64,000 nt of DNA. It comes from Pogostemon cablin. Lineage: Eukaryota > Streptophyta > Magnoliopsida > Lamiales > Lamiaceae. Both the position numbers and the translations under genes were made by a program. The notes under the pieces were generated by a model, which saw only the letters and a program-made list of their open reading frames with translations, made no database searches and was not told the DNA's origin. Below are positions 59,795 through 64,000 of the stretch, piece by piece. Where the stretch lies: assembly GCA_023678885.1 (NCBI GenBank), contig CM042955.1:39585088-39649087 (forward strand), in the 5' to 3' direction. Within the stretch, counting starts at the first letter, position 1, and each line of letters starts with the position of its first letter.

Positions 59795-62644
59795 GTATGT
59801 AGATACTGGAATCACTAAATGTTTATCACTGAGTAAGGATAAGATTGTTAATAACATGGGTAAAACTACAAAGGTAGTGGCTATTGCAGTGGGAGTTGTT
59901 TATTTATCTCATGATAAGAATAAACAATTGATTATGAGAAATTGTCTTTACGTACGTTTCATAGAAAGAATTTAATTTCGGTTTCTATGCATTAACGGAT
60001 GGATACTTCATTTCATTTAAATGATATGGTCATAGTAATGAGGAATGAGGCTATAATCCGTTAAAGTACGTTGGTGGATAAAAAGTATACTCTTGAATCA
60101 TGTACATCCCACAGATGCAATAAATAGTAATTAAATAATGCATCTTCTAATACAAGTAAGAGAAAGGAACCTTCGGAAATGAACTAAACATACATTTGGC
60201 GTCTATGACTAATTCATTTTACTTGAGTAGGATTCAAAAGTTGATAGCCAATAGACCGTAAGGTTTATCTGAAGTGGAAACTATCGGACTTGCAAGTCTT
60301 GCTTGGAAGTAAAAATGATTAACTGCCTTTTCCAGGCTGTGGGGTGTAGAGCCAAAGATATATAATTAGTTCATTCTGGTTCAAGCGAACCTAATATTAT
60401 CCAGGCGAGAGGTGGTTATGAATATTCGAAGATTATTCTGGAAACCAATATATTTATATGATGCACTGCATGTCTAAGTTCTTTGATTAATTCAAGAATT
60501 GTAAGGCTGGTACAGTGAAGCGTCATGGAAAATATATTAAGTCATTACGATTCAATCATGATGGTGAATACCTCTTGGGATAGTTAGGAGCTATTGATCA
60601 GAAGTTGAGATTAAATCTCAAGTTGACTACACCGGGTATGCCCCAAACTGAATGGTGTGATGGATAGAAGGAATAAGGCTCTTATGGTTATGATTAGATA
60701 GATGATGAATTATTCGGAATAATTAAATTCATTTTATGGATATGCCCTAGATACAGTAATTCGTGAAACATTTATCTGTATATGGGATATCCTAGAAAAA
60801 TAGAGGGTGATTTATTTAGTCCAAAAGATCGAAGGGTGATTGTCAACACAAACACTGGATTTTTTGGAAAAGGACTATGTAATAAATCACAAACCCATGT
60901 ATGAGTTGTTCTAAAGGAAGTGAGAGGAAAACACAAAGTTAAAGTACCAATTGTACAAGAGGATATGCCACAAGGTAAACTGCAACGCGTGTCACGTCTG
61001 ATACACAATTACATGTAGTGCCTTGTTGTAGTGGGAGGGTTGTATGACAACCCATAAATATATGTTTTGGGAGAGTCGTGAGACTTGATCCCTAGTGAAC
61101 ATGGTATTATCCCACGGATACGACGTGGCACTACAAGATGAAAATGCGGAATCTTAGTAGTTGCAATGAATGTTGAAATAGAATCTAGGGATTCTATATT
61201 AAGTCTGGTAACTTGTATGACCACTAAATGGTGTAAAAGCCATTGCAAGTGGTCAAAGGAAATAAAAGAGGATCATATGGAAAGGTGAAAACCTTGGAAG
61301 CAAAGCTTGTTGCGAAAAAGTGTACTAAGAAAGAAATAGTTCGATTATTTGGAAACATGTTCGCTGGTAGCTATGCTTATGTTGATCCGGATTCTTATAT
61401 TGCTGCAATGAGGAACAACAAATAGATGTCAAAGATAGCTTTCCTGATTGGAAGTCTTGAGGAAAACATCTATGTGAAGCAACCAGAGTGATTCATTGCA
61501 AAGTACTAATAGCATTTTGATAGTAAGCTTAAAATTGTCCAGCGATGGACTAAAGCAAGCTTTAAGATCGTGAAGCATCTGTTTTGATTAGGTAATCCAG
61601 TGGCATGGATTTAAATCAATGAGCGGATGAGTCTTGTGTGTTGTAAAGAGTGACGGAAACGTGGTGGTGTTTTTTGTACTATACGTAGATAGTATCTTGC
61701 TCATTGGAGACAATGAAAGAGTATTATCGGGCGTATGGGTACGGTTAATAAAGCGGTAGAGATGAAGGACTTAAGAAAGGTAAAATATATCCTTTTGATC
61801 ACGGTAATACGGATCTCAAAAAGGACATTATGCTTATCTCAAGTTTCATAAATGATACAGTCCATACTCGTTTAGCATGTGAATTTATCTAAGTGAATGT
61901 GTCTTTGAGACACAAGAAGAAGATAAAGAGGATGAAAGCGGTTCCTTATACTCCGGCGAATAAGGAAGCTTAATCTAAGGAATGCTATGAACGATGTTGG
62001 ATATCTGGATGCATGAACAGTGGGTATCAACGTAACCCGGAACAAGAATGATGAACTGTGGTAAGACATATATAAAGTGCCTGAGAAGGACTGGAAATTA
62101 TATGTGGACTTACTGGACAAATTCACTGCTTCTTGCGGATTACGTAGATTCGGATTTTTTAGTAAGATTGGACGGTAGTAAATTCACCTCAAAGGTTATA
62201 TGTTTAATCTTAGGAAGTAGAGTCATAATGTGGAGGAGTGTTATATAGAAATATATTTCAGACTCCAGACTCCATCATGGAAAGATGATGAATTGGAGCC
62301 TATGAGGCAGCCAAAGTATCTATATGACTCTAGAGACTTCATGATGGACTTTGAAGTGTTTCTAAGTTTGCCCAAGGTAATCACAATTTACATTGATGAT
62401 ATTTGTGCAGTTGCAAACTTGAAGAAATCACAAGTCCATAAGGCAATTAAACACATGGAGCGCGAGTACCACCTGTTACGAGAAATCGTATGATGAGGGA
62501 AAGGTTGTTGTCGCCTAGATTGCATCGGATGATAACCTAGTAAACCATTTACAAGGACCTTAAGGCGAGAGCTTTTAATGGTCATGTAGTGGGAGTAGGA
62601 ATCAGATGTATGGCAGAAGACATGACAGCATAGTCTTTTAGTAT
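59795..62644 (+). pseudogene. Element F PR-IN-RT-RNaseH, decayed copia polyprotein
   Basis: Resumes after G. The protease has GTAGATACTGGAATC, encoding the DTG motif, at 59799-59812, then VAIAVGVVYLSHDKNK. Integrase (60240-60900) has its first Asp changed to Gly (HSGSSEP), the second Asp position is Asn (RFN), and the Glu position is Asp (MDRR). RT (61280-61990) has a TGA stop at 61489-61491 and YVDS at 61682-61693. RNase H (62230-62493) has KYLYDSRDF, ITIYIDDICAVANLKKSQ and KAIKHMEREYHLLREI. It shares the SSEPNIIQARGGYEY-like integrase variant with A', supporting a common subfamily. Confidence 0.86.
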
Positions 62645-62655
62645 AAGTGGGAGAT
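62645..62655 (+). promoter_or_regulatory. Polypurine tract of F
   Basis: AAGTGGGAGAT directly before the right LTR. Confidence 0.85.
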
Positions 62656-63852
62656 TGTTGGATTGTATACTAAAAGTCTAGCTTTAGTATGAACAATGTC
62701 ATAACAATATTTGAAATGAGAATCATTGATCAAATGATTGCATCTTATAATTTATTTTATATGCATGATGCAATAGTCCATTTACTTTATACTGTAGATA
62801 ATATGTTGTGCGACAACACGCAGAAGATCATATTATCGGTTTCCTTATAAAGTATAAACAGATGCTCACAACTGAGATAGACGGGGACTCTCTATCGGTA
62901 TGGTTGTAGTGTGGTTTGGTATTAGCTTGTCTTGGCTATAGAATCACATTAGTGCACTTGTGTGTATTGAGCAGGACCGCCTGAGATCGTTGGACTTATA
63001 CTGACTTATAGAAGAACTTGATCTCTGTTATTATGAAAGTTCGTACTCTTAATTCCTATACAATAATCTCGACACGTAGGGCAGTATGTATTTCTTTGAT
63101 TCATCAATGGGTGAGATTTAAAAGTATTAAATCAATAAACTCGGTGAGTTGGGAAGTAGTGCTGTCTCTATGGTGTGCTGTTGATTGTAGAAGGAATCTA
63201 TGTCCGTTATAGATTGATGTGTCCCCTTGAGGAGCTCATAAGGTTTATCATGTAAATCTTGCAAGTGGATTAATTTCCGGCATGATAATAAGGTTGAGTG
63301 GTACTACTCTCGGATGAGATATTAATTAATTTGAGTTGTCAGTAACTTAATTAATTAATGGGCATTGTATATCTTAAACATGGGGAGACTATCGGGCTTA
63401 TAATAAGAAGGAGCCCGGAACATAATTTTGGGATTGGACGGGTAGTGCAGTAATAATATTTTAGTGGACTATATTATTATTATTGGATTTAATTAAAAGC
63501 TTTGGGCTAAGCTTGGTTAATTAAATTCAATTGAGGCCCAGTCCAATTTCTCCTCCTGGTCCCTACTGTAGCCCAAGTATATAAGTCATCTCGGCTCATG
63601 TTAACCCTAAGTCTGTGCCTCATATGACATACGGGAGACAACAGAGAGCAGATTGAGAGAACTCTGGGGATTGTTGACCACCCAATACTAGAGTTGACTT
63701 TGGGACATACGGTAGAAGATCAGAAGTGTTCTCTGCAGCGATTCATCCTCTACATCAACCCAGAAGTATGGTAAACATATTTTATTGCTTCCGCTGATTG
63801 TTTGCCTGTTATCCTAACGATCACGTTGATCCACAAGATCCAATTGCCAACA
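62656..63852 (+). repeat. LTR shared between F and a following tandem unit
   Basis: 1197 bp, nearly identical to 47243-48440. A polypurine tract lies immediately before it and a primer-binding site immediately after it, so it serves as the 3' LTR of F and the 5' LTR of the next unit. Confidence 0.93.
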
Positions 63853-63854
63853 TT

Positions 63855-64000
63855 TGGTATCAGAACGTTGGTTTCATGGTGAAACGTGAGACGTTAGATT
63901 GGGGTTGTTTGTGATTATATGATTAATTGATTTGATCTGGATATAATCGCATGTTTTATGAGCCATTCTTGTGTTCCTTATCGTGATAGTAAGCATGTGT
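63855..64000 (+). mobile_element. Start of a second internal region (tandem unit), cut by the window edge
   Basis: TGGTATCAGAAC (63855-63866) is the primer-binding site with one mismatch. The following 134 bp match 48455-48588 of F with very few differences. The unit continues beyond the window. Confidence 0.85.

Larger units (their letters stand above)
47243..63852 (+). mobile_element. Ty1/copia element F (contains element G)
   Basis: Plus-strand element. LTRs are 47243-48440 (1198 bp) and 62656-63852 (1197 bp), nearly identical by eye. Primer-binding site 48443-48454, polypurine tract 62645-62655. It is interrupted by G (51520-59794); without G it is about 8.3 kb. Instead of ending in flanking DNA, the right LTR is followed by a second primer-binding site and internal start. 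LTR type is shared with A'. Confidence 0.92.

Noticed and set aside
1..64000. Host protein-coding genes
   Set aside because: All recognisable coding segments belong to LTR retroelements, apart from the DUF4283-like fragment, which is itself decayed and embedded in one. No intact host-type gene structure was seen.

Overview
This window is plant repeat DNA, most likely from a dicot nuclear genome. I found no host gene, tRNA, rRNA or CRISPR array. It is AT-rich and built almost entirely from nested, decayed LTR retrotransposons of two superfamilies. Ty3/gypsy elements of Athila type are recognised by the order RT, RNase H, integrase and by an ATHILA ORF-1-like protein. Ty1/copia elements are recognised by the order protease, integrase, RT, RNase H. 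The copia LTRs start TGTTGG, end CCAACA, and are followed by a primer-binding site matching initiator tRNA-Met. Every coding region is broken by stops and frameshifts. I name the copia copies A, A', B, C, D, E, F and G.

Left block (1-33655, + strand). A 3' piece of a Ty3-type LTR (1-1769) abuts a decayed Athila integrase (1770-2686). A spacer and an ATHILA ORF-1-like gene follow; that gene is split at 4895/29333. The split is copia element A (4896-29332). A itself carries A' (5840-13948, minus strand, inside A's 5' LTR) and B (17753-26120, inside A's integrase, with a perfect 5-bp target duplication). After A come the rest of ORF-1, a polypurine tract and a putative Athila 3' LTR (31932 to about 33655).

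Middle block (33656-47110, minus strand). A second Athila pol runs right to left: RT-RNase H-H2C2 (46510-45034), then integrase (35261-34348). It is split by copia element C (35262-45033). C holds a solo LTR, D (39750-40958), and a fragment with a DUF4283-like plus CCHC domain (about 41037-42302). A truncated copia LTR (E, 46511-47110) interrupts the same Athila RT.

Right block (47243-64000, + strand). Copia element F (LTRs 47243-48440 and 62656-63852) is interrupted by complete element G (51520-59794, minus strand, perfect 5-bp target duplication). F's right LTR is followed directly by another primer-binding site and a second copy of the same internal start, so F is the first unit of a tandem array sharing one LTR.

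Main biological observation: diagnostic lesions in pol are shared hierarchically. C, the copy with the most diverged LTRs, keeps catalytic residues that later copies lack. A, A', B, F and G share a mutated integrase aspartate and a stop codon in RT. A', B, F and G additionally share YVDD to YVDS in RT and Glu to Asp in integrase. B and G nevertheless have closely similar LTRs and perfect target duplications. This fits a defective lineage that kept transposing with enzymes supplied in trans. All six internal regions also keep a conserved non-coding leader with a second polypurine tract and a duplicated module of about 110 bp.
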